The notes beneath the pieces are model-generated. The model was not told the origin of the DNA and did not search any database. It saw only the letters and a program-made list of their open reading frames with translations. This document shows, in pieces, positions 43,735 through 52,569 of a DNA stretch of 64,000 nt. A program made the translations under genes and the position numbers. Source of the DNA: Saccharopolyspora elongata. Lineage in GTDB: Bacteria > Actinomycetota > Actinomycetes > Mycobacteriales > Pseudonocardiaceae. The stretch lies in NCBI RefSeq assembly GCF_004348985.1, contig NZ_SMKW01000028.1, forward strand, positions 1 to 64,000, read 5' to 3'. Positions within the stretch are counted from its first letter, which is position 1, and each line of letters starts with the position of its first letter.

Positions 43735-43802
43735 GGCGGTTTCGCGCGAAACCGGCGTTCCACGTGGGGCGCGGTGGCGGTTTCGCGCGAAACCGGCGTT
43801 CC
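43735..43802. repeat. Two identical 27-bp repeats around GGTTTCGCGCGAAACC
   Basis: Perfect copies at 43735-43761 and 43776-43802 each contain the 16-base palindrome GGTTTCGCGCGAAACC followed by GGCGTTCC. The period is 41 bases. They lie just after the permease stop in a 170-base space without a gene. The core differs from the parS consensus GTTTCACGTGAAAC at two positions. They may be part of a terminator region or a dispersed repeat family. Confidence 0.8.
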
Positions 43803-43865
43803 GCCTGCCAGGCGCCGCACTCGGCTGTCGCTCCGGTAAGTGACCATCCAATTCGGACGAGAATC

Positions 43866-44102
43866 TCAGATACCGGGGTCGGGTTCTCCCGGCAGCGGGC
43901 GTTCGAGGTTGTCCTGCATGTTCATCAGGTCACCCATGTCCGCCGTCCACGCGTTCACCACCAGGTTCGCCGAACCCGTGAAGATGTCGTGTCCGCAGTG
44001 GACCACGCGCTTGACCTCGTGCACCGCACCTGGAGTGAGGCCGGTGAGACGTTCGTGGTCGTGGCCAGGACCACCACCCCGAGGTGGCAGATCGTCCAAC
44101 AC
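43866..44102 (-). pseudogene. Remnant of an AsnC/Lrp regulator C-terminal domain
   Basis: The frame contains TGSANLVVNAWTADMGDLMN, found also in the intact AsnC gene at 45627-46667. At DNA level 43900-43979 and 45769-45848 match at 78 of 80 bases. No HTH domain or plausible start lies upstream, and the N-terminal part of the frame is degenerate. It is a broken second copy of the regulator's last ligand-domain segment, placed on the other side of the HxlR/oxidoreductase pair. Confidence 0.7.
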
Positions 44103-44182
44103 ATCGAGAGCCTGCAGACCGAGCGCGGCCGGGCCGATACCGAGTAGCGGCCGAGAGGATGCTCAGTGCCCTAGCGGGGGCC

Positions 44183-44563
44183 TCAGCCGCTATGGGCGAC
44201 CGGCTCGGGATCGGCGTCGAGCGCATCGAGCACTGCGTCGCCGTTCGCCCTCGCCCACTCGGTCAGCATGTGGATCGGATCGATCAGCGTCGCCCCGAGC
44301 GGGGTGAGCTCGTACTCGACGCGGGGCGGCACCTCGGCGTAGGCGTGGCGGCGGACGAGTCCGTGCGCCTCGAGCCGTCGGAGCGTCTGGGTGAGCATCT
44401 TGCGGGAGATGCCGCCGATCAGCTCGATCAGCTCGCCATGGCGCACCGGACCCTTGCTGAGGCCGTAGAGCACGACCACCGTCCACTTGTCGGCAATGAG
44501 CTCGACCGCCAGCCGCGCCGGACAGTCGGCGAGAAAGGGATCACCGGGACCGAAACCGCTCAT
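44183..44563 (-). CDS. HxlR-family transcriptional regulator
   Basis: 126 residues with the winged-helix signature of HxlR proteins: ADKWTVVVLYGLSKGPVRHG, IGGISRKMLTQTLRRLEAHG and the PPRVEYELTPLG strand. These regulators sense electrophiles, disulfide stress or aldehydes. It diverges from the oxidoreductase gene at 44639 across 75 bases, where GGTACC and GGTTCC stand four bases apart and may be part of its operator. Confidence 0.92.
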   Translation of the reverse strand: MSGFGPGDPFLADCPARLAVELIADKWTVVVLYGLSKGPVRHGELIELIGGISRKMLTQTLRRLEAHGLVRRHAYAEVPPRVEYELTPLGATLIDPIHMLTEWARANGDAVLDALDADPEPVAHSG

Positions 44564-44638
44564 GGCGCCAAAGGTACCTGCTGGTTCCTATCGGAAAAAT
44601 AGCCTGGGTTCTCTCCCCCCTCCAAAGCCAGGAGAGTC

Positions 44639-45568
44639 ATGAGAGTCATCACCCAGCAGACGCTCGGCGGTCCCGAGGTGCTCACCATCGTGGACGCGCC
44701 CGAGCCCCAGCCCCTCCCGACCGAGGTTCTCGTCCGCGTCAAGGCGATCGGGCTGAACCCGCTGGAGGCGCGCCTGCGCGCCGGCGAGTTCCCGCTGATC
44801 GGCCAGCCGCCGTTCATCCTCGGCTGGGACATCAGCGGCGTGGTCGAGGAGGCGCCGCAGACGTGGCGGTTCAGGCCCGGCGACGAGGTGTTCGGGATGC
44901 CGCTGTTCCCCCGGGCGGCGAGCGCGTACGCCGAGGTCGTGTCGGCGCCTGCGTTGCACCTGGCGCGCAAGCCGGCGTCGCTCTCGCACGTCGAGGCGTC
45001 GGCGCTGCCGATCGTCGGGCTGACGGCGTGGCAGGGCCTCGTCGACCTCGGTGGCGTGACCGAGGGCGACCGCGTCCTGGTCCACGGCGGTGGTGGCGGA
45101 GTCGGCCACGTCGCGATCCAGATCGCGAAAGCGCTCGGCGCGCACGTGATCGCGACCGCCAGCGGGAGCAAGCGGAAGTTCGTCGAGGGGTTCGGCGCCG
45201 ACGAGGTGATCGACTACACGGCGGTCGACTTCACCGAGGCGGTCCGCGACATCGACGTCGTGCTCGACACGATCGGCGGCGACACCGTCGAGCGGTCGCT
45301 CGAAGTGCTCCGCCCAGGCGGTCACCTGGTGACGGCGGTCGCCGAGGAGGATTCGGAGCTCGCCGCCAAGTACGAGGCGGCCGGCATGCGCTTCAGCGGC
45401 ATCGCGGTCGACCCCGATCCGGTCGCCCTGCGAGGTCTCGTCGAACTCGTCGAACAGGGCAGGCTCCGGGTCCACGTGCAGGAGACGTTCCCGTTCGAGC
45501 GCGTCGCCGACGCGCACCGGCTGCTCGACGGCGGTCACCTCCAGGGCAAGCTCGCCCTCACCGTCTGA
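44639..45568 (+). CDS. Zinc-independent NADPH oxidoreductase (MDR family)
   Basis: 309 residues. The N-terminus (TLGGPEVLTIVDAPEPQP) and the nucleotide-binding motif VHGGGGGVGHVAIQIAK near 150 are typical of quinone-reductase-like enzymes; ALPIVGLTAWQGL precedes it. It reduces a quinone or enal. It is probably repressed by the divergent HxlR regulator, which suits a role in electrophile detoxification. Confidence 0.9.
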   Translation: MRVITQQTLGGPEVLTIVDAPEPQPLPTEVLVRVKAIGLNPLEARLRAGEFPLIGQPPFILGWDISGVVEEAPQTWRFRPGDEVFGMPLFPRAASAYAEVVSAPALHLARKPASLSHVEASALPIVGLTAWQGLVDLGGVTEGDRVLVHGGGGGVGHVAIQIAKALGAHVIATASGSKRKFVEGFGADEVIDYTAVDFTEAVRDIDVVLDTIGGDTVERSLEVLRPGGHLVTAVAEEDSELAAKYEAAGMRFSGIAVDPDPVALRGLVELVEQGRLRVHVQETFPFERVADAHRLLDGGHLQGKLALTV

Positions 45569-45626
45569 ATGCGGATCGGGCGGCTTCCGGCCGCCCGCCC
45601 CGCATTTCGTCGTGCGGCCACCGCCC

Positions 45627-46667
45627 TCAGACCGGGGCGTCCGCCGCCGGGCCGGGAAGCGGGATGACCTCGCCCGTGCAGCGGCCGTCCGGGTGCATCA
45701 GCCAGCCCACCCGCTTCCGGGTCCGCAGGATCACCGAACTGTTCACGATTCCCCCTGCCGGCAACAGCCGTTCGAGGTTGTCCTGCATGTTCATCAGGTC
45801 GCCCATGTCCGCCGTCCACGCGTTCACCACGAGGTTCGCCGAACCCGTCACCGACATGCACAACCGCACCCGCGAATCCTCGCGCAACCGGGACACCGCC
45901 GCGGGCAACGCGCTGTTCGGCAGCCGGCACCACCAGATCACCGCGATGGGCCACCGGGTGTGCAGCTGGGCGACTTCGCACCGCAGTCGCAGCGCCCGGG
46001 ACCGCAGGAGGGCGGTCAGCTGGCGGCGCACCGTGGAAGTCGGCCGGTCGAGCCGCTCGGCCAGTTCCGCCGCGGTGGCCCGGCCGTCGTGCGCGAGCTC
46101 GGACACGAGCGGGGCGAAGACCTTGGATCTCAGGTAGATCGGTTCGCTGGGCCGGTCCCGCTCGGCGCGGCCCGCTTGCAGGATCGCCTCGCGCTGCGCG
46201 CGGTCCAGCGCGTCCAGCTGCCACTGGTTGCCCTCGATGTGCCGCTTGGTGCCGATGTGGGAGTGCAGCGACGCCACTCCGGGCAGCTTCGGCAGCTCGT
46301 CCAGCAGCAGCGCGGAGAGTTCGCCGAACGAGCTGGCGGAGACCGTCAGCAACAGGTCCAGTCCACGCGCGGCGTGTTCGATGTTGTGCACGCGGTGCGT
46401 CCGCTCCAGCCTCCGGGCCACGTCGTCCACCGCGCCCGGGGCGCAGTTCATCTCGACCAGGGCCACCATCGCGCCGCCGGAAAGCTCGCCGTACTCGGGA
46501 TACGCGGTGATCCAGGCCAGTCCCGCTTCGCGGAGCCGGGCCCAGCGCTGCGCCAGTGCCGTGGGCGACGCGCCGAGCGTGGGGGCCAGCGCCGCCCACG
46601 GCGCGCGAGGCCGCAACTGCAGGGCGTGAATGAGCGCCAAGTCGTCCTCAGAGAAGTCCCGATGCAC
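45627..46667 (-). CDS. Double-domain Lrp/AsnC-family regulator
   Basis: About 346 residues from GTG 46667; a GTG at 46739 would add 24. The protein has two HTH-plus-ligand-domain units: the first HTH at SEDDLALIHALQLRPRAPW, the second at AELAERLDRPTSTVRRQLTA, and RAM-type beta-alpha segments after each. It diverges from the oligopeptide transporter operon at 46975, so it likely controls that operon in response to an amino acid or peptide. A nearly identical 80-base piece of its C-terminus lies at 43900. Confidence 0.88.
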   Translation of the reverse strand: MHRDFSEDDLALIHALQLRPRAPWAALAPTLGASPTALAQRWARLREAGLAWITAYPEYGELSGGAMVALVEMNCAPGAVDDVARRLERTHRVHNIEHAARGLDLLLTVSASSFGELSALLLDELPKLPGVASLHSHIGTKRHIEGNQWQLDALDRAQREAILQAGRAERDRPSEPIYLRSKVFAPLVSELAHDGRATAAELAERLDRPTSTVRRQLTALLRSRALRLRCEVAQLHTRWPIAVIWWCRLPNSALPAAVSRLREDSRVRLCMSVTGSANLVVNAWTADMGDLMNMQDNLERLLPAGGIVNSSVILRTRKRVGWLMHPDGRCTGEVIPLPGPAADAPV

Positions 46668-46974
46668 GTTTCTCGCTCTCTGCGGGCCGAAAATGAGCGT
46701 ATCGAGCGAATGATCTCCCTCATCCGCGGGCGAGTCCACACTCTAGACCAGCTCGAAGCGAGATCAAGGGGTTCGCGAAGTTGGATCTGCTGGACGATGC
46801 GCGGGCGCCGCAACCGGTTCCGCCCCTGGAACGCCGGAAACAGCACCAGGCGCCCGGAATCGGCCCGCGGTCGCAGCGTACCCGGGAACCACGCACCCGA
46901 TCCGGACGGCCGCGGACATCGTGCCGCCGCACCGGCATCGGTCCGTGCACTGAGGACCAAGGAAGGGAGCGGCG
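46668..46974. promoter_or_regulatory. Divergent promoter region, no gene
   Basis: About 300 bases between the AsnC gene and the transporter operon. Near the AsnC end lies GAGCGTATCGAGCGAATGA, which has a dyad around TATCGA and may be a regulator site. Otherwise I see no gene or clear promoter boxes. Confidence 0.35.
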
Positions 46975-48621
46975 ATGACGCACCAGTGCACCTCGACCGG
47001 CCCGAGGCTGACCCGCCGTGGCGTGCTCCAGCTGGCCGGGGCCGGGGCGGTGCTGCTCGGCACCGCCGGCTGCGGGGCCTCGGCCAGGGCCGCCGGCGAC
47101 GTCTTCGTCTACGGCCGGAGCTCGGACGCCGTCTCCCTGGACCCGATGAACCAGACCGACAGCGAGTCCTACGCGGTCGTGCACCAGATCTTCGACTCGC
47201 TGCTGCGCTACGCCCCGGACGGAAAACTGCTGCCGGCGCTGGCGAATGCGGTGCCGGAACCCGAGAACGGCGGCCGGCAATACACCTTCGCGCTCCGCGA
47301 GGACGCGCGCTTCCACGACGGCACGCCGTTCGACGCCGACGCCGTGGTGTTCAACTTCCGGCGCTGGCGGGAGGCCGGGCACCCCTACCACCGCGGCGGC
47401 GGCCCGCAGAGCAGCAAGTTCGCCTACTACAAGAACCTGTTCGGCGGCTTCGACGAGAAGTCGGTGATCGCCGGGATCGAGAAGGTCGGCTCGCACGCGG
47501 TGCGGTTCGACCTCCGGGAACCCTACGGGCCGTTCCTCCCCACTCTCGCCGGCGCGCAGTTCGGCATGGCCTCGCCCACTGCGATCCAGCGGGACGTGGA
47601 GAACTTCTGGCAGCGGCCGGTCGGCACCGGCCCGTTCGCGCTGGAATCCTGGCAGCGCGGAAGCAAGCTCACCTTGCGCCGCAACGAATCCTGGTGGGGC
47701 ACGCGGCCGGTCGACGCGGGGCGGCGCCTGAACACCGTGGTGCTCACGCCCATCCCGGACAGCACGGCCCGGGTGGCGGCGCTGGTCGGCGGCGATCTCT
47801 CCGCCGTCAACGGCATCGTGCCGCAGGACGCCGACGCGCTGCGCGACACCCCGGGATTCGCCGTGACCCAGCACCCGCAGGAGTGCTTCAGCTACTTCGC
47901 CATGAACACCCGCCGCGAGCCGTTCCGGAACCCCTTGGTGCGCAAGGCGATCGCGCACGCGATCGACCTGCCGCGGATCGTGCGGTACTTCTTCGGCGAA
48001 GGGGCCGAGGTGGCCGGCGCGCCGCTGTACAGGATCTCCGCGTTCGTCGACCGGTCGATCCAGCCGCACCCGTACGACCCGGACCTGGCGCGCAGGCTGC
48101 TGGCCGAAGCCGGGCTGCCCAACGGTTTTCGCACCACGCTCCGGTACATGTCCACCGCCCGGCCGTACATGCCGGACGGCAAGGGCGTCGCCCAGGCGGT
48201 GCAGGCGAACCTGGCCGCGGTCGGGATCACCGCGGAGCTCGTCACCTACGAGCTGGCGACCTACGTGGAGCGGACCGGCAAGGGACTGCACGACATCGCC
48301 ATGTTCGGCGGCACCACGATCGGCGTGGACTCCTACTTCCCTCTGAACTACTGGTACGCCGGCGCCAGCGCGACGGAATCCAACTCGTCCAACTTGTCCT
48401 TCTACCAGAACTCGCAGGTCGACGCGTTGCTCGCCGAGGCCAGGGTTACCGCCGAGGTGGAGAAGCAACGTGCCCTCTACGCCGAGATCCAGCACATCGT
48501 GCACGACGAGGTGCCGGTGCTGCCAATCGCCTACGTCAGCCCGCCGGTCGCGCTCCGCGCGTCGATCCGCGGCTTCGGCACCAACATCGCCATGGACGAC
48601 CTCGATGCCCTCACCGTCTGA
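46975..48621 (+). CDS. Oligopeptide ABC transporter substrate-binding lipoprotein
   Basis: 548 residues. TRRGVLQLAGAGAVLLGTAGC is a twin-arginine-type signal with the lipobox Cys33, so the protein is anchored outside the membrane. The rest matches the SBP_bac_5 family (SLDPMNQTDSESYAVVHQIF, ALREDARFHDGTPFDADAV, GTGPFALESWQRG). It binds dipeptides, oligopeptides or similar ligands. It is the first gene of a six-gene operon. The ligand cannot be read from sequence, and nickel or glycoside binders exist in the same family. Confidence 0.93.
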   Translation: MTHQCTSTGPRLTRRGVLQLAGAGAVLLGTAGCGASARAAGDVFVYGRSSDAVSLDPMNQTDSESYAVVHQIFDSLLRYAPDGKLLPALANAVPEPENGGRQYTFALREDARFHDGTPFDADAVVFNFRRWREAGHPYHRGGGPQSSKFAYYKNLFGGFDEKSVIAGIEKVGSHAVRFDLREPYGPFLPTLAGAQFGMASPTAIQRDVENFWQRPVGTGPFALESWQRGSKLTLRRNESWWGTRPVDAGRRLNTVVLTPIPDSTARVAALVGGDLSAVNGIVPQDADALRDTPGFAVTQHPQECFSYFAMNTRREPFRNPLVRKAIAHAIDLPRIVRYFFGEGAEVAGAPLYRISAFVDRSIQPHPYDPDLARRLLAEAGLPNGFRTTLRYMSTARPYMPDGKGVAQAVQANLAAVGITAELVTYELATYVERTGKGLHDIAMFGGTTIGVDSYFPLNYWYAGASATESNSSNLSFYQNSQVDALLAEARVTAEVEKQRALYAEIQHIVHDEVPVLPIAYVSPPVALRASIRGFGTNIAMDDLDALTV

Positions 48622-48660
48622 AAGCCATGTTCCAAACGGACGCCGGGGAGGTGTCGGGCC

Positions 48661-49662
48661 GTGCTGACCTATATCGCGCGTCGGCTCGGGCAGCTGATCC
48701 CCGTGCTGCTCGGGGTCTCCGCGATCGTGTTCTTCACCGTGCGGATGATCCCGGGCGACCCGGCGCAGATCATCCTCGGCGAGAACGCCACTGCGGAGCA
48801 GATCGCCGAGCTGCGCGCCCAGATGGGCCTGGACGAGCCGATCATCGTGCAGTACTGGCTGTTCCTCGGCCGGGCGCTGCAGGGCGACCTCGGCGAGTCC
48901 GTAGTGTCCGGTCGGCCGGTGGTCACCGAACTGGCCGCGCGGCTGCCCGCCACCTTGGAGCTGACCCTGGCGGCGCTGCTCATCGCCGTGGTGGTCGGCA
49001 TCGCCCTCGGCACGCTGGCCGCGAGCCGGCCGCACTCGCTACTGGACAAGGTCGCGTCGGTGTTCGCCGTCGCCGGGGTGAGCATGCCCATCTTCTGGCT
49101 GGCCATGATCTTCATGGTGGTGCTGGGCGTGAACCTGCACCTGCTGCCGTTCCCCGGCCGGTTGCCCGCCGCCGAGTCGCTGCCGACGGTCACCGGCCTG
49201 AACCTGGTCGATGCGCTGCTCGCCGGGGACTGGGCGATGTTCCGCGCCTCCCTCGCGCACCTGACCATGCCGGCCCTCGCGCTGGCCACCATCCCCTGCG
49301 GCGTGATCATGCGGATGACGCGGTCCAGCATGCGGGAGACGCTGGCCGAGGACTTCATCCGGACCGCCCGGGCGAAGGGCGTCTCCCCGCTGGTCACGAC
49401 CGTCCGGCACGGCCTGCGCAACTCGATGCTGCCGGTGATCACGGTGATCGGGCTGCAGCTCGGCCTGCTGCTCGGCGGCGCGGTGATCACCGAGACGATC
49501 TTCTCCTGGCCCGGCATCGGTCAGATCGCCTACCAGGCGGTGTTCCAGCGCGACTACGCGCTGATCCAGGGCGTGGTGCTGTACGCCTCGCTGCTGTTCG
49601 TGCTGGTCAACCTGGTGGTCGACGTCCTGTACGCGGTGTTGGACCCGAGAGTGAGGTACTGA
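48661..49662 (+). CDS. Peptide ABC transporter permease (DppB type)
   Basis: 333 residues from GTG 48661 with six membrane segments. The first reads LIPVLLGVSAIVFFTVRMIPGDPA, the standard DppB start, and the coupling EAA loop is DFIRTARAKGVSPLVTTVRH. It pairs with the DppC-type permease, whose start overlaps its stop (TGATG). It forms half of the channel of the importer. Confidence 0.95.
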   Translation: MLTYIARRLGQLIPVLLGVSAIVFFTVRMIPGDPAQIILGENATAEQIAELRAQMGLDEPIIVQYWLFLGRALQGDLGESVVSGRPVVTELAARLPATLELTLAALLIAVVVGIALGTLAASRPHSLLDKVASVFAVAGVSMPIFWLAMIFMVVLGVNLHLLPFPGRLPAAESLPTVTGLNLVDALLAGDWAMFRASLAHLTMPALALATIPCGVIMRMTRSSMRETLAEDFIRTARAKGVSPLVTTVRHGLRNSMLPVITVIGLQLGLLLGGAVITETIFSWPGIGQIAYQAVFQRDYALIQGVVLYASLLFVLVNLVVDVLYAVLDPRVRY

Positions 49663-50543
49663 TGGCCGACCAAGTGGCCACCGCGCCGCCGAGGGGCGCC
49701 CGGAGCCGGCGGCAGCGCGCGTTCTTCGCCAACCGGCTCGCGGTGTTCGGGGTCGTGGTGCTCGGGATCTTCGTGCTGGTCGCCGTGCTGGCCCCGGTCC
49801 TCGCGCCGTTCGACCCGTACGCGCAGGACCTCGGCGGGCGGTTCCAGCCGCCGAGCGGCACGCACCTGCTCGGCCAGGACGAGCTGGGCCGCGACATCCT
49901 GTCCCGGTTGCTCTTCGGGGCCCGGGTGACGCTGTCCGCCGGGCTGCTCTCGGTCGCGCTGGCCGCCGTCGTCGGGACGGCGATCGGGCTGCTCGCCGGC
50001 TACCGGGGCGGCTGGTTCGACGCGGTCCTGATGCGGCTGATGGACATCCTGCTCGCGTTCCCCAGCGTCCTGCTGGCGATCATGATCGTCTCGACGCTCG
50101 GGCCGGGGCTCGGCAACGCGATGCTCGCGGTGGGCATCGTCTCGGTCCCGCAGATCGCCCGGGTCGTCCGGTCCGCGATGATCGGGCTGCGGGACAGCGA
50201 CTACGTGCTGGCGGCGCGGTCCATGGGCGCCGGGCACGGGAGGATCCTCCTGCGCACGCTGCTGCCGAACTGCCTGGGCCCGTTGATCGTCCAGGCCACC
50301 CTCACCCTCGCCGCGGCGATCCTGGACATCGCCGCGCTGTCCTTCCTCGGCCTCGGCGCGCAGGCGCCGACACCGGAATGGGGTGCCATGCTCTCCGACG
50401 CCTTCCGCGCCGGCTTCCACGTGTTTCTCACCAGCCAGTTCGCGATCGTCTTCCCCGGGTTGATGATCGCCGTCGCGGTGCTGTGCGTGAACTTCATCGG
50501 CGACGGCTTCCGCGACGTCTTCGACCCGAAGGCGGTGCGGTGA
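49662..50543 (+). CDS. Peptide ABC transporter permease (DppC type)
   Basis: 293 residues with a positively charged cytoplasmic N-terminus (RGARSRRQRAFFANRLAVFG), a membrane segment, then THLLGQDELGRDILSRLLFG and the channel domain with EAA loop DYVLAARSMGAGHGRI. The pattern is that of DppC/OppC. Its ATG overlaps the dppB-type stop, and its own stop overlaps the next start. Confidence 0.95.
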   Translation: MADQVATAPPRGARSRRQRAFFANRLAVFGVVVLGIFVLVAVLAPVLAPFDPYAQDLGGRFQPPSGTHLLGQDELGRDILSRLLFGARVTLSAGLLSVALAAVVGTAIGLLAGYRGGWFDAVLMRLMDILLAFPSVLLAIMIVSTLGPGLGNAMLAVGIVSVPQIARVVRSAMIGLRDSDYVLAARSMGAGHGRILLRTLLPNCLGPLIVQATLTLAAAILDIAALSFLGLGAQAPTPEWGAMLSDAFRAGFHVFLTSQFAIVFPGLMIAVAVLCVNFIGDGFRDVFDPKAVR

Positions 50544-51556
50544 TCATGCCCCTGCTGGAAGTCGACGACCTGCAAGCGCACTTCCGCACCGCCGACGGTG
50601 TGGTGCGCGCGGTGGACGGCGTCTCCTTCACCGTCGACGAGGGCGAAACGCTCGGCATCGTCGGCGAGTCCGGTTCCGGGAAGAGCGTGACCGCGATGTC
50701 CATCATGCGGCTCAACCCGTCGCCGCCCTGCCACTACGCCGGTGGCCGGATCCGGTTCCGGGGCCGCGACCTGCTCGGCGCCTCCGAGCGCGAGCTGCGG
50801 TCGATCCGGGGCAACGAGATCTCGATGATCTTCCAGGACCCGACCACCTGCCTGAACCCGGTGCTCACCATCGGCGACCAGATCGCCGAGGCGATCCGCA
50901 CCCACGAGCGGGTCTCCCGCAGGGAGGCGATGCGCCGGGCGGTGCGGACGCTGGACGAGGTCGGCATGCCCAGCCCGGCGCGCCGCGCCCGGGACTACCC
51001 GCACCAGCTCTCCGGCGGCATGCGGCAGCGGGCCATGATCGCCGTCGCGCTGGCCCGGCGGCCGAAGATCCTCATCGCGGACGAGCCGACCACCGCGCTG
51101 GACGTCACCATCCAGGCGCAGATCCTGGAACTGCTCGGCCAGCTGAAGTCGGCGTACGGCATGTCCATCATCATGATCACGCACGACCTCGGGGTGGTCT
51201 CCCAGATCGCCGACCGCGTGCTGGTGATGTACGGCGGGAAGGCGGTGGAGTCCGGCACGCCGAAGCAGCTCTTCCAGGACCCGCTGATGCCCTACACCTG
51301 GTCCCTGCTGCGCGCGGTGCCCAGGCTGGACTCCGAGGTCGCGCCGGAACCGATCGGCGGCCATCCCCCGTCGCTCGCCGACGAATCGCCCGGTTGCCGG
51401 TTCGCGCCCCGGTGCCGGTTCGCCGACGACCGGTGCACCCGGACCGAACCGGTGCTGGACCACAAGGCCGAGGGCCGGCTGGCCGCCTGCGTGCACACCG
51501 CGGACGCCTTCCGGGAACTGGCCGGCGCGCTGGACGATGCGGAGGCGGGCCGATGA
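50540..51556 (+). CDS. Peptide ABC transporter ATPase (DppD type)
   Basis: 338 residues from GTG 50540 (GTGA overlap with the permease stop); ATG 50546 is possible. Walker A GESGSGKS, LSGGMRQRAMIAVALAR, Walker B ILIADEPTTALD and the C-terminal CRFAPRCRFADDRC cysteine element (Oligo_HPY domain) are clear. It supplies energy for import together with the next gene. Confidence 0.95.
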   Translation: MIMPLLEVDDLQAHFRTADGVVRAVDGVSFTVDEGETLGIVGESGSGKSVTAMSIMRLNPSPPCHYAGGRIRFRGRDLLGASERELRSIRGNEISMIFQDPTTCLNPVLTIGDQIAEAIRTHERVSRREAMRRAVRTLDEVGMPSPARRARDYPHQLSGGMRQRAMIAVALARRPKILIADEPTTALDVTIQAQILELLGQLKSAYGMSIIMITHDLGVVSQIADRVLVMYGGKAVESGTPKQLFQDPLMPYTWSLLRAVPRLDSEVAPEPIGGHPPSLADESPGCRFAPRCRFADDRCTRTEPVLDHKAEGRLAACVHTADAFRELAGALDDAEAGR

Positions 51557-52569
51557 ACGACTACCTGGTGGAGACCCGGGATCTCACCTTGCACTACCCG
51601 GTGCGGGGCGGGCTGTTCCGCCGGACAGGAGGCCTGGTCAAGGCCGTCGACGGGGTGAACCTCGGCGTGCGGGAGGGCGAGACGCTGGGCCTGGTCGGCG
51701 AGTCCGGCTGCGGCAAGAGCACCCTCGCCCGGCTGCTGCTGCGGCTGGCCACCCCGACCAGCGGCGAGGTCCGGTTCGCGGGCGAGGACATCTTCGCGCG
51801 GCGCGGCGCCGAACTGGCCCGGCTGCGCCGCGACATCCAGATGATCTTCCAGAACCCGTCGTCCTCGGTGAACCCCCGCCTCAGCGTCGGCGAGATCATC
51901 GCCGAGCCGCTGCGCATCCACCGGCGGCCGGACGTGCGGCGGCGCGTGCTCGAACTGATGGAGATGGTCGGGCTGCACCCGGACCACTACGACCGGTACC
52001 CGCACGAGTTCTCCGGCGGGCAGCGGCAGCGGATGGGCATCGCCCGGGCCATCGCGCTGCGCCCCAGGGTGGTGGTCTGCGACGAGCCGGTGTCCGCGCT
52101 GGACGTGTCGATCCAGGCGCAGATCCTCAAGCTGCTCAAGGAACTCCAGCGGGAACTCGGCCTCACCTACGTGTTCATCACGCACGACCTGTCGGTGGTC
52201 AAGCACCTGTGCGACCGGGTGGCGGTGATGTACCTGGGCAAGGTGGTGGAGGTCGCCGACCGGGCGGAGTTCTTCGCGAGCGCGGCCCACCCGTACACCG
52301 CTTCCCTGCTGTCGGCCATCCCGCTGCCCGATTCGGACGCCGAAGCGCGGCGGCAGCGGGTGGTGCTCGCCGGGGACGTGCCGTCGGCGCTGAACCCGCC
52401 GACCGGCTGCGCCTTCCACCCGCGCTGCCCCCGGGCCCAGGCTCGGTGCGCGCGGGAGGAGCCCGCTCTGATCGCCGACGAGTCCGGTCGCCGGACGGTT
52501 TCCTGCTTCTTCCCGGTGCGCCCCGGCGAGGAACTCCAACGGCCCGCAGAGGACGGTGCGAACGCATGA
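51553..52569 (+). CDS. Peptide ABC transporter ATPase (DppF type)
   Basis: 338 residues from ATG 51553, which overlaps the preceding stop by four bases (ATGA). Walker A GESGCGKST, FSGGQRQRMGIARAIAL, Walker B VVVCDEPVSALD and the C-terminal CAFHPRCPRAQARC element are present. It is the second ATPase of the importer; the GLFRRTGGLVKAVDGV start is typical of OppF/DppF. Confidence 0.95.
   Translation: MNDYLVETRDLTLHYPVRGGLFRRTGGLVKAVDGVNLGVREGETLGLVGESGCGKSTLARLLLRLATPTSGEVRFAGEDIFARRGAELARLRRDIQMIFQNPSSSVNPRLSVGEIIAEPLRIHRRPDVRRRVLELMEMVGLHPDHYDRYPHEFSGGQRQRMGIARAIALRPRVVVCDEPVSALDVSIQAQILKLLKELQRELGLTYVFITHDLSVVKHLCDRVAVMYLGKVVEVADRAEFFASAAHPYTASLLSAIPLPDSDAEARRQRVVLAGDVPSALNPPTGCAFHPRCPRAQARCAREEPALIADESGRRTVSCFFPVRPGEELQRPAEDGANA

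Noticed and set aside
43735..43802. True parS centromere sites
   Set aside because: The core differs from the consensus at two positions in both copies, and there are no parAB or origin genes in the window. It is reported only as parS-like.
45612..50543. A 1,600-codon open frame through the AsnC, binding-protein and permease genes
   Set aside because: Only its last ~290 codons are the real DppC-type permease. The rest is another frame of well-defined genes, so the start was placed at 49662.
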